A stretch of DNA of 64,000 nt, from the NCBI RefSeq assembly GCF_001677955.1, contig NZ_LELA01000080.1, positions 1 through 64,000 on the forward strand. Reading direction: 5' to 3'. This DNA comes from Chryseobacterium sp. BGARF1 (GTDB lineage: Bacteria > Bacteroidota > Bacteroidia > Flavobacteriales > Weeksellaceae). The position numbers and the translations under genes were made by a program. Within the stretch, counting starts at the first letter, position 1. Each line of letters starts with the position of its first letter. Below are positions 8,749-15,780 of the stretch, piece by piece. The notes under the pieces are model-generated. The model did no database searches and had not been told where the DNA came from. It saw nothing but the letters and a program-made list of their open reading frames with translations.

Positions 8749-8937
8749 TTAAATTTCATCTTTTTTGGTTTCAAATTCCTCCTCGAGAATATCATTTTCA
8801 AAATCTTCTCTGAAGAAATTTTCAATATCATCGAGATAATTTTCGAAATCTATTTCTGCGTTTTCGATGTCGCTCCATTCAATAGTAAAGAGGTTTTTGT
8901 TGGAGATTATATCAGAATTGTGATTTGATGTTTCCAT
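8749..8937 (-). CDS. 62-residue acidic protein
   Basis: I place the start at the ATG at 8937, not at the in-frame ATG at 9012, because 8938-9011 matches the untranslated leader before the 20-residue ORF. The product (METSNHNSD..., ending KKDEI) is very rich in Asp and Glu, with repeated pairs such as FEN-YLDDIENFF and EEEFE, and has no signal or membrane segment. Such a small acidic protein could be an inhibitor, chaperone or DNA mimic. No family is recognised. It has its own motif promoter at 9064-9101 and could read through to the 1351-residue gene. Confidence 0.6.
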   Translation of the reverse strand: METSNHNSDIISNKNLFTIEWSDIENAEIDFENYLDDIENFFREDFENDILEEEFETKKDEI

Positions 8938-9011
8938 GTTTTGTGTTTTTAATTGTTGGGTTAATTTTGAACATATTTTAGGCTGTTCAGCATTAGGTAG
9001 TGTTGAATTCA
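8938..9011. repeat. Duplicated 5' leader, copy B
   Basis: Partner of 8586-8656. It is diverged by scattered substitutions and small indels but keeps the block order and ends at the start codon at 8937. Confidence 0.65.
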
Positions 9012-9063
9012 AATGGATATTAAAAGTTGTTTAGATTTGTTTTTTGTGTCTTTGTTTATATTA

Positions 9064-9101
9064 CAAAAGTAAGGGCGAAGAGCGTCAAAACCTGACGTGT
9101 T
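9064..9101 (-). promoter_or_regulatory. Motif promoter of the 62-residue acidic gene
   Basis: AACACGTCAGGTTTTGACGC (9082-9101, minus strand), 10-base spacer, then a perfect TACTTTTG box (9064-9071). The predicted start near 9058 gives a leader of about 120 bases. Confidence 0.75.
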
Positions 9102-9182
9102 TCAGAGACTTTAAATTTTATTTTTCCCTATTTTTAATTATAATTAAATAAGCTTATAGTAGTCAATTATAATCTTAAAAGC

Positions 9183-10220
9183 TTATATTTTGTTTCTAAT
9201 TAATTTTTGCACAATTTGGTTTAAAGTTTCTCGATTATCATCAATGTAGCTTAAGCCTGCCTGAATTAAATTCTCAATATTAGACCTTCTTACATTGTCC
9301 ATCGCTGGAGAAGCGTTTTTCAAAGAAGGATTGATTCTGTAATAATTCTTTTGATTTCTCTGCCCCAATGTCTGAAACATTTGGCAGAGTTGATAATCTA
9401 CCGTTTCTGCGTTGGCAGACATCAGAATATCAATAATGGGTGTTACCCAACCGAGTTTTCCTGCTTTTTCCATTTTTTTGAAAGAATAACTTTTAGATTC
9501 AATTCCGGTTCCAATAGAAATAATAATCATGTCATTGACAGTAGGGTAGTTGGCTTTCTGGTGGTTCTTTAATACTTCTGCAAAAGGAACTTTTCTTGCT
9601 TCTGCATAGGCACAAAGTGCCGGGTTATTGGCAAACATTCCGCCGTCAATCAAGCTGAAGATTTGTCCGTACATCGATTTGATCTGAACCGGTGTAAAAT
9701 AAGTTGGAGCTGCTGAAGTGGCTCTGCAAACATCTTTTACATAAAAATTATCTGTGCTTAAATTGGCTTTCCAGGAATTGAATAATTTTGCTCTTCGGTT
9801 TTCTATGTCATAACTTGTTATTAAACATGGTTTTATCAGTTCTTTTAATTCTAAATTTCCAAAAAACTCGTTGAGGTTTTTTTCTAAAGCTTCCTGAGAA
9901 ATTTTTTCATTCATCAACCCAAACGGATTAACCAGTTTCTCCCAAAAAGAAACCTGAAAGATATCGCCGCCTTTTTCAGAATACAATTCTAAACCTTTCT
10001 GAATAGAATATTTTGCTTTTCTGTGCTCATTAGGACACAAAATGATCGCTGCGATCAATGCTCCCGTGCTGCTTCCTGCAACCAGATCAAAATAATCTCC
10101 AAGCTTTGCGCTTGGTTTGTCATGAATCTGTAGCTGCTCTTCGATGTAGCGTAAAATAATGCAGGTGATGATGCCTCTTATTCCGCCTCCATCTAAAGAA
10201 AGTAGGGTTGTCTTTTTCAT
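9183..10220 (-). CDS. Patatin-like phospholipase
   Basis: 345 residues, typical of a bacterial patatin domain. The oxyanion loop DGGGIRG is at 10-16, the nucleophile elbow G-S-S-T-G at 49-53 (Ser51), and the catalytic Asp is in DGG at 192-194, so the Ser-Asp dyad is intact. Members hydrolyse acyl chains of membrane phospholipids. There is no signal peptide, so it acts from the cytoplasm or is released. It is transcribed from its own motif promoter only about 25 bases upstream of the ATG. Within this regulon it could attack the cell's own inner membrane or serve as an effector. Patatins of CBASS systems (CapV) are similar, but there is no CD-NTase with CBASS partners here. Confidence 0.9.
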   Translation of the reverse strand: MKKTTLLSLDGGGIRGIITCIILRYIEEQLQIHDKPSAKLGDYFDLVAGSSTGALIAAIILCPNEHRKAKYSIQKGLELYSEKGGDIFQVSFWEKLVNPFGLMNEKISQEALEKNLNEFFGNLELKELIKPCLITSYDIENRRAKLFNSWKANLSTDNFYVKDVCRATSAAPTYFTPVQIKSMYGQIFSLIDGGMFANNPALCAYAEARKVPFAEVLKNHQKANYPTVNDMIIISIGTGIESKSYSFKKMEKAGKLGWVTPIIDILMSANAETVDYQLCQMFQTLGQRNQKNYYRINPSLKNASPAMDNVRRSNIENLIQAGLSYIDDNRETLNQIVQKLIRNKI

Positions 10221-10244
10221 TTTTCTACTGTTATTTTGGTAGTA

Positions 10245-10282
10245 TAAAGATAGGAGCGGAAGGCGACAGAACTTGACGTGTT
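10245..10282 (-). promoter_or_regulatory. Motif promoter of the patatin gene
   Basis: AACACGTCAAGTTCTGTCGC (10263-10282, minus strand), 10-base spacer, then TATCTTTA (10245-10252). Predicted leader is about 18 bases. Confidence 0.7.
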
Positions 10283-10305
10283 ATAATTATTTTCAAGAAG
10301 AAATT

Positions 10306-10806
10306 TTAAAAAATCACATAATTTTCTTCATCCCTTTTAAGTTTTGCAAGCGCTCTCCAACTCGTCTTTTTTAAACCTTTTTCACTCGGAAAATTCTTCT
10401 TTTCAAAGTGGGGTAGGTCTTTAAACGTTTTCCAGTTTCCGCCCCAATCCCAACCGTGTTTTGCGAAAATTTTTACACATTCGTACCAGTCGGCAACTTT
10501 GTCATTGTCCCAGTCTTTTACAGTATCCCAACTCGCTATTTTTTTATTAATAATTAAACAGATATCAACGGCTAATCCGTAATTGTGGATGCTTTGTCCG
10601 GCTTTGGCGTTCGTTACTTTTTTTCCGTTTGTAATTCTTCCGATAGCATAGAGTTTTTCCTGCTCCTCAAAACTTCGAAGTCCCTGAGTAATTCTGATTT
10701 TGGCTTTTCCGGTTAATGCTTCATCACATTCTTTGATGATTTGTTTTACTTCCTCCTTCACAAAAGGGTGTAGTTTTTCAATTCTCTGTAAGCTTACTTT
10801 ATCCAT
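10306..10806 (-). CDS. M15 family peptidoglycan peptidase, endolysin-like (CwlK/VanY type)
   Basis: 166 residues from the ATG at 10806; a TTG eight codons upstream is less likely because it abuts the -7 box. The zinc site of D-Ala-D-Ala carboxypeptidases and L-Ala-D-Glu endopeptidases is complete: SIHNYGLAVD (His74, Asp81) and LPHFE (His133). It has no signal peptide, as in phage endolysins, which must be released by membrane damage. Its neighbour is a phospholipase with the same promoter architecture, so together they look like a lysis pair. It cleaves peptide stems of peptidoglycan by family knowledge; its target bond is not certain. Confidence 0.85.
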   Translation of the reverse strand: MDKVSLQRIEKLHPFVKEEVKQIIKECDEALTGKAKIRITQGLRSFEEQEKLYAIGRITNGKKVTNAKAGQSIHNYGLAVDICLIINKKIASWDTVKDWDNDKVADWYECVKIFAKHGWDWGGNWKTFKDLPHFEKKNFPSEKGLKKTSWRALAKLKRDEENYVIF

Positions 10807-10827
10807 ATTTTTAATTTCTTTAGAAAA

Positions 10828-10865
10828 CAAATATAGAGGTGCGATACGCCAAAACTTGACGTGTT
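10828..10865 (-). promoter_or_regulatory. Motif promoter of the M15 peptidase gene
   Basis: AACACGTCAAGTTTTGGCGT (10846-10865, minus strand), 10-base spacer, then a perfect TATATTTG box (10828-10835). The box ends 22 bases from the ATG at 10806. Confidence 0.75.
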
Positions 10866-10934
10866 GAGAATAAAAAGGGAGCCATTTTAATTAAAAAAAA
10901 TAAACTTTCTGGAATCACTGATTAATACATTAGT

Positions 10935-10954
10935 GCGACAAAACCTGACGTGTT
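10935..10954 (-). promoter_or_regulatory. Fifth copy of the regulon motif, upstream of umuC
   Basis: Minus-strand AACACGTCAGGTTTTGTCGC is the best match to the consensus. The sequence 10 bases on (TAATCAGT) is not a good -7 box. The copy lies 85 bases upstream of the umuC -7 box on the other strand, so it may be a regulator site acting on umuC rather than a promoter. Confidence 0.6.
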
Positions 10955-11039
10955 TTAACGTATTTAACTATTTGTATTTCATGTAATTAAATTGAGTGTT
11001 AAAGTCGGTTTTAAACTTAAAATTATGTTTTAAAAGTCA

Positions 11040-11047
11040 TAGATTTG
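11040..11047 (+). promoter_or_regulatory. -7 box of umuC
   Basis: A perfect TAGATTTG box 26 bases upstream of the ATG at 11074. It lies inside the 5' extension of the open frame, which rules out the earlier start at 10996. Confidence 0.6.
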
Positions 11048-11073
11048 TACTTTCAAATCGTTTTTTTTACATC

Positions 11074-12354
11074 ATGTACGCTCTAGTCGATTGCAATAAT
11101 TTCTTTGTTTCCTGTGAAAGAACTTTAGATCCTTCGCTTGAAAACAAGCCAGTTGTGGTGCTTTCCAACAACGACGGATGTGTGGTGTCTCGAAGTAGGG
11201 AAGCGAAAAAGTTGGGGATCCCGATGGCAGCTCCTGCATTTAAGTATAAAGAATTTTTTAAGCAGCATGATGTAAAAGTTTTTTCTGCAAAATTTGAACT
11301 GTACAACTTTAAAAGTCAGAGAGTTATTGAAATCTCAACTTCTTACGTTGATAAAGCTGATTATGAAGTATATTCTATCGATGAATTGTTTTTAGACCTT
11401 ACAAGTTTTAAATATATTGACACTCATGATTATTGTGTTAAAATTAAAAATGAAATTCAGGATAAGGAAAATATTCCTGTAAGTATTGGCGTTGCACCTA
11501 CAAAAACCTTGTGTAAGGTCGCCAACAGAATAGTAAAAGACTTTCCCGAAAAATTTAATGAAGGAGTTTATATTTTAGATAGTCCGGAAAAAATTGAGAA
11601 AGCTTTAAAGTGGCTTAATATCGGCGATGTTTGGGGAATTGGAAGACGATTGAGCGCAAAAATGAATGACAGCGGAGTGTATAAAGCATGGGATTTACTT
11701 CAAAAACCTGAAATGTGGGTTCGCCAGATAATGGGAATTCATGGAGTACGAATGATCAATGAATTGAAAGGAATTCGTCAACTGGAATTAGATGCTCCGT
11801 CTCCTAAAAAATCGATTGCAGTGACCAGAAGTTTTATGCAGATGCTCACCAAAAAAGAGGATGTACGCGAACGTGTAGAAACATTCGGAATTTATTGTTC
11901 AGAAAGATTAAGAAAGCAAAATACCTGCTGTAAAATGGTGACCGTTTTTGTGCAGACCAATCGTTTCAGAAAAGATCTACCAGAGTACAGGAATGCAAAA
12001 ACTCAAATCCTTTCCAATCCTACCAATTCATCAATCCTTATTGGCAGGGTGGTGAATGATTTGTTTGAATCTATTTTTGAAGAAGGTTTTCATTATAAAA
12101 AAGCAGGCGTTATTGTCAATGATTTTGTTCCAGAAGATCAACGATTGATCAGTTTATTTGAAGAAGATACACAAAATCAACATTTGCCTGTGATGAAAGC
12201 AATGGATGCGATGAATAAAAAATATGGGAAAGATAAAGTACGTCTCGGAAGTATGAGCGGACAGAATACTTTTGGTCGCGCTCAAATGTCACCTGAATAC
12301 GAAGCTTTTCTAAAAAACAATACACTTCCCGAAGCAAATTTCAGATTCCACTAA
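11074..12354 (+). CDS. umuC: Y-family DNA polymerase V catalytic subunit, UmuC-like
   Basis: 426 residues, the usual UmuC length. The N-terminal palm has LVDCNNFF with the first metal Asp and, further on, [10 protein letters not shown] with the second acidic pair; [15 protein letters not shown] is the conserved palm/thumb segment, followed by the helix-hairpin region ([11 protein letters not shown]) and a little-finger domain. It performs translesion synthesis and is normally SOS-induced. No umuD or lexA-type gene is adjacent, unlike most umuDC operons. The start at 11074 is chosen because the homologous N-terminus begins MYALVD and the promoter lies downstream of the earlier TTG. A regulon motif copy lies upstream at 10935-10954. 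Confidence 0.9.
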   Translation: MYALVDCNNFFVSCERTLDPSLENKPVVVLSNNDGCVVSRSREAKKLGIPMAAPAFKYKEFFKQHDVKVFSAKFELYNFKSQRVIEISTSYVDKADYEVYSIDELFLDLTSFKYIDTHDYCVKIKNEIQDKENIPVSIGVAPTKTLCKVANRIVKDFPEKFNEGVYILDSPEKIEKALKWLNIGDVWGIGRRLSAKMNDSGVYKAWDLLQKPEMWVRQIMGIHGVRMINELKGIRQLELDAPSPKKSIAVTRSFMQMLTKKEDVRERVETFGIYCSERLRKQNTCCKMVTVFVQTNRFRKDLPEYRNAKTQILSNPTNSSILIGRVVNDLFESIFEEGFHYKKAGVIVNDFVPEDQRLISLFEEDTQNQHLPVMKAMDAMNKKYGKDKVRLGSMSGQNTFGRAQMSPEYEAFLKNNTLPEANFRFH

Positions 12355-12428
12355 AAGTTTAGTTAAGATTAGGAAAAATATTTTCAAACTTGTAAACCTC
12401 CAGCTTCTATCACCCAACTTCCATCTAA

Positions 12429-13043
12429 TTATTTCTTCTTCTCGTATTTCCAGTTTCTGCCTTTTCCTTCAGAGATCCATTCTATGGCTTGTTTTATTCT
12501 TTTATTTCTAGTGGTTTCTGTTTTGGCTTCCATGATCCAGTTGATGTATTCTTTTCTGAAAGAAGGTGATGCTTTTTGAAAAAATTCCAAAGCTTTTTTG
12601 TTTTGATCTAAAACATTTTGAAACTCACCAGGAACTGCAGTTTCCGTTTTTGTGGGTGCTGCTTTTTTTAACGTTACTCCCATATCGCTAAGCTCCATTG
12701 CTTCCAGAATAATTTTTTTAAGCTGAGGTTTTGAAGGTAGGTCTTCTAACTGAGTAATCTTTCCTAAACTGAACATGTTGGTTTTCTCCACGTCGGTTTC
12801 AAGATTTTTGATTGTCTGCATTTCACCATGTAACCAAAATCCCATGCTGCAATATGCTTTGAATGAAACCATCGAGCAAAGAATTTTTCCTTTATACATA
12901 AAAGTGGGGAATTTCCACTTGATTGCTTCTTCTGCATCCGTACAAAATTCATGAACGATTTCTCGGATATAATTTAAAATAGGTTTTGAAAAGTCTGGAG
13001 ACTTCTCAATATATTCATCAACTAAAGGATTGTATTTTTCCAT
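12429..13043 (-). CDS. DUF1801 / YdeI (OmpD-associated) family protein
   Basis: 204 residues, cytoplasmic. The N-terminal half is a DUF1801 fold (EEAIKWKFPTFMYKGKILCSM), the C-terminal part (from about 140: LDQNKKALEFFQKASPSFRK, then a Lys-rich WKYEKKK end) matches the YdeI/OmpD-associated domain, sometimes called bacteriocin-protection. The biochemical role is not established. It is convergent with umuC and appears monocistronic. The name 'bacteriocin protection' next to a putative toxin island is suggestive only. Confidence 0.8.
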   Translation of the reverse strand: MEKYNPLVDEYIEKSPDFSKPILNYIREIVHEFCTDAEEAIKWKFPTFMYKGKILCSMVSFKAYCSMGFWLHGEMQTIKNLETDVEKTNMFSLGKITQLEDLPSKPQLKKIILEAMELSDMGVTLKKAAPTKTETAVPGEFQNVLDQNKKALEFFQKASPSFRKEYINWIMEAKTETTRNKRIKQAIEWISEGKGRNWKYEKKK

Positions 13044-13077
13044 AGATTTTTATTTTTAAAGTGAGTGTTTTTTTGTT

Positions 13078-13125
13078 ATTTAACCACAAGAAACACGAAG
13101 TTTTTTACAAAGATCACAAGCTTTA
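13078..13125. repeat. Fragment of a dispersed AACCACAA...ACAAAG-type intergenic repeat
   Basis: The sequence AACCACAAGAAACACGAAG followed by ACAAAGATCACAAG resembles the end sequence of the element at 23678-23811. It lies between two unrelated genes and has no coding potential. Confidence 0.35.
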
Positions 13126-13167
13126 AAATATTTTACGCTAAACCTAAACCTTCGCCTCAAACTCAAT

Positions 13168-14301
13168 TTAAGCAAATAATTTTACCGTTTCATTGACCAA
13201 AAATTTCACTTGATCTGGTCTTCCTCTGTCGGTTTTGGGGAGATTATTGTAGCTTCCGGTTCTTACAATCACCATTTTATATTCAGGAATGATAATAATA
13301 TATTGACCTTGAAGCCCTAAGAAATAATAATGCTTTATAGGATTGTCATTGTTGATCCAAAGTCCCATTCCGTAGATCTCGTCAGATTTTTTTGTCGGAG
13401 TTCTCATCTGTTCGATAAAATCTAAATTCAAAATTTGTTGATCACCTACTTTTCCATCATCTAAAAATAACTGTCCAAGTTTTGCAAAATCCCTGGAATT
13501 GGAGTGGATACAGCAGTAGGTTTTTTCCATTCCGCTTTCATCAACACTCCAGGTTGCATTTTGTTCCATTCCCAAAGGGATCCAGAATTTTTCAGATAAA
13601 TAGCTTGATAAAGATTGATTGACTGCTTTTTTTACTGCAAATCCTAAAAGCTGGGTAGAACCACTTTGATATTCAAATCTTTCGCCTGGTTTTTCTTTAA
13701 AAGTTCTCGAAAATGTAGCTTTCATCAAGCTTGTTCCATAATACGCCCGAGCATTTGGGAGAAAAGGGTTTTTGTAATTTTCATCCCAGTTTAATCCAGA
13801 TTCCATTTGGGCAAGATGCTTTAAACTTACTTCTTTACCTAAAGGTTTATTTTTAAATTCATCATAGAATTCAGAAAAAGAAGCATCAATATTTTTAATT
13901 TTTCCTTCTTCCAGAGCTTTTCCAAAAAGCATAACGGTAACCGCTTTTGCCATAGAAAAAGAATTGGTTTTTGAAAGCTCATTATAGCCGTTCCAATATT
14001 GCTCATGAAGTAATTTTCCATCCTTTATAACCAAAAATGACGCCGTATTGGAGTGGGTGAGGTCATCAACGATAATCTTAGGCAGGTCTTTTTTGTTGTA
14101 ATCAGAATGTTCATCCCAAAGAACCGGTTTTGTTGTATGAATAATGTTGCTTGTGAAAAGTTTTCCATCATCAATATTAGCGCTTGTTTTCCCTCGAAGA
14201 TAGGTTTTAGAAATACCATTAAAAATATAAGTATACCCAAATAGGTAGAAAAGAACAGCGACAGCGGCTAAAAAAGCCATTAGATAAATAATAACTATCA
14301 T
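13168..14301 (-). CDS. Serine hydrolase, class C beta-lactamase family
   Basis: 377 residues with an N-terminal membrane anchor or uncleaved signal (hydrophobic residues about 3-25). The acylation motif S-x-x-K is SMAK in FSMAKAVTV at about 117-120, and the second motif is Y-x-S (FEYQSGSTQLLG). These define the class C beta-lactamase/DD-peptidase/esterase family. The substrate cannot be predicted; many act as esterases or cell-wall peptidases. It is anchored on the periplasmic face. It is divergent from the M48 peptidase gene. Confidence 0.85.
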   Translation of the reverse strand: MIVIIYLMAFLAAVAVLFYLFGYTYIFNGISKTYLRGKTSANIDDGKLFTSNIIHTTKPVLWDEHSDYNKKDLPKIIVDDLTHSNTASFLVIKDGKLLHEQYWNGYNELSKTNSFSMAKAVTVMLFGKALEEGKIKNIDASFSEFYDEFKNKPLGKEVSLKHLAQMESGLNWDENYKNPFLPNARAYYGTSLMKATFSRTFKEKPGERFEYQSGSTQLLGFAVKKAVNQSLSSYLSEKFWIPLGMEQNATWSVDESGMEKTYCCIHSNSRDFAKLGQLFLDDGKVGDQQILNLDFIEQMRTPTKKSDEIYGMGLWINNDNPIKHYYFLGLQGQYIIIIPEYKMVIVRTGSYNNLPKTDRGRPDQVKFLVNETVKLFA

Positions 14302-14369
14302 AAGAATTGGTCTTAAACAAATTTAAAATAAATTTGAAAAGAAACTCACAAATGTATTTTTAAATGAAT

Positions 14370-14377
14370 TATTTTTG
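14370..14377 (+). promoter_or_regulatory. -7 box of the M48 peptidase gene
   Basis: TATTTTTG ends 9 bases before the ATG at 14387, so the transcript would have a very short or no leader. Confidence 0.5.
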
Positions 14378-14386
14378 TGATTATTG

Positions 14387-15694
14387 ATGAAAAATATGAT
14401 GAAAAACTACATTACCTTTTTATTGATTTTTATTGGGGCTGTTTTTTTTGCACAGACTTATAAGACAATCGATACTGCAGACTATAAGCAGAGAAAAGAT
14501 TTTATTAAAAACTATTCTTTAAATAATGAATTTTTGGTAAAAAGTCTCAAAGCAAAATACTCTGGGAAAACGGGAGGTGAGCTGACAAAAATTTACAATG
14601 AGCTTGGGAAAGATTTTGAAAAGCAGGTGAAAAATAAAGACTTTATTTTCAATTCGGTATTTGATGCGAAGGTTAAAGATATTATTGGTCGCTTAAGAAA
14701 AAATAATCCTCAAATCCCTGAAAATCTTAAAATCCTTATAGCCAAAGATAATACACCTAATGCTTATTGTTTTGCAGACGGTACTTTTGTCATCAATATG
14801 GGTCTATTTAATTGGCTAAATAACGACAGTCAATTAGCTGCAGTGATTTCTCACGAATTAGGTCATAAAATGACAGAGCATACTTTGAAAACTTTTCTTG
14901 GTCTCATTAATCAAAATCAGCTTGATAAGATGGTGGTTCAGGATATAAAAGCGACCAAAGAATATCGTAATGAGAGAGCGTTCAGTGTATTGAAGAATAG
15001 AGTCTACAAGAAAGGGTCTGAAAACCGAAAACAAGAAATGCAGGCAGATTCTTTAGGATATACCGTTTTTAAAAATAGTGATTTTACAAGAACAGAATTT
15101 ATCAATACTTTGAAAAGACTTGAAGATTTTGATACAATCTCTCCAAAAGAATTGAAGGTAGAAACGTACAAGAAGTTTTTCAATCTTCCAAAACAGGAGT
15201 TTAATGACAAATGGCTGAAAAAAGAAGACTTTTCGTTGTATAATTACAATCATTTTAAGAGTAAGCTCAACAAAGATTCGTTGAAATCACATCCTGAAAT
15301 TATATTGAGAATCAATCATCTGAAGAAGCTTTTTCCCGAACTGAAAACAGAAGTTACCGATGAAAAAGCTTCGGAATCTTACGCCGTTCTTGAGAAAACG
15401 GCAAGAATGGAAACATTACCCAATTTTTATCATGCTGAAGATTATGGAATAGGAATTTATGCAAGTCTGCAGTTTTTGCAAGACGGTGAAGAGGAAAAAT
15501 ATTACAAAACCTGGCTTGGAAAATGTTTTTCTAAAATTTATGAAGCCCGTAAAAATTATAATCTAAACAGATATTTAGATAGGGTAGACCCGAAAAATCA
15601 AAGCGAAAGCTATCAGCAATTCTTAAATTTTATGTGGAATCTAAGTTTGGATGAGATAAAGAATATTGCAGATTTTTATCAGAAAGAATCGTAG
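14387..15694 (+). CDS. Secreted M48 family metallopeptidase
   Basis: 435 residues from the ATG at 14387 (a TTG one codon earlier is less likely). A signal peptide with hydrophobic core FLLIFIGAVFF ends near AQTYK, so it is exported to the periplasm. The gluzincin motif HELGH (in VISHELGHKMTEH, about 162-166) and a downstream EMQADSLGY glutamate site make a complete M48 zinc centre. The C-terminal half is a helical region of unknown role. Related periplasmic M48 proteins (BepA/LoiP type) act in envelope quality control. Monocistronic, ending in a bidirectional terminator. Confidence 0.88.
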   Translation: MKNMMKNYITFLLIFIGAVFFAQTYKTIDTADYKQRKDFIKNYSLNNEFLVKSLKAKYSGKTGGELTKIYNELGKDFEKQVKNKDFIFNSVFDAKVKDIIGRLRKNNPQIPENLKILIAKDNTPNAYCFADGTFVINMGLFNWLNNDSQLAAVISHELGHKMTEHTLKTFLGLINQNQLDKMVVQDIKATKEYRNERAFSVLKNRVYKKGSENRKQEMQADSLGYTVFKNSDFTRTEFINTLKRLEDFDTISPKELKVETYKKFFNLPKQEFNDKWLKKEDFSLYNYNHFKSKLNKDSLKSHPEIILRINHLKKLFPELKTEVTDEKASESYAVLEKTARMETLPNFYHAEDYGIGIYASLQFLQDGEEEKYYKTWLGKCFSKIYEARKNYNLNRYLDRVDPKNQSESYQQFLNFMWNLSLDEIKNIADFYQKES

Positions 15695-15725
15695 AATTTT
15701 TCCATTTTCCTATTGGCTAAAAAAT

Positions 15726-15760
15726 AAAACCTAACAAATAATTAAAATCTGTTAGGTTTT
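15726..15760. terminator. Bidirectional hairpin terminator
   Basis: AAAACCTAAC and GTTAGGTTTT form a perfect stem with a loop of about 15 bases and T-runs on both sides. It serves the convergent genes ending at 15694 and 15781. Confidence 0.8.
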
Positions 15761-15780
15761 TTATGCTTTAATTTTTTAAA

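Noticed and set aside
8938..9012. N-terminal extension of the acidic 62-residue protein
   Set aside because: The stretch matches an untranslated leader elsewhere, so the ATG at 8937 is preferred.
9183..10220. CBASS defence system from patatin (CapV) plus nucleotidyltransferase
   Set aside because: The nearby nucleotidyltransferase is a 120-residue MNT type, not a CD-NTase, and no Cap2/Cap3 or effector pairing is present.
1359..10830. Prophage or tailocin
   Set aside because: An endolysin-like gene is present, but no capsid, tail, portal, integrase or terminase genes were recognised.
10996..11073. Longer N-terminus of UmuC
   Set aside because: The extension contains the -7 promoter box and is not like UmuC; the true start is 11074.
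11089..12337. Minus-strand frames inside umuC
   Set aside because: They are shadows of the polymerase gene.
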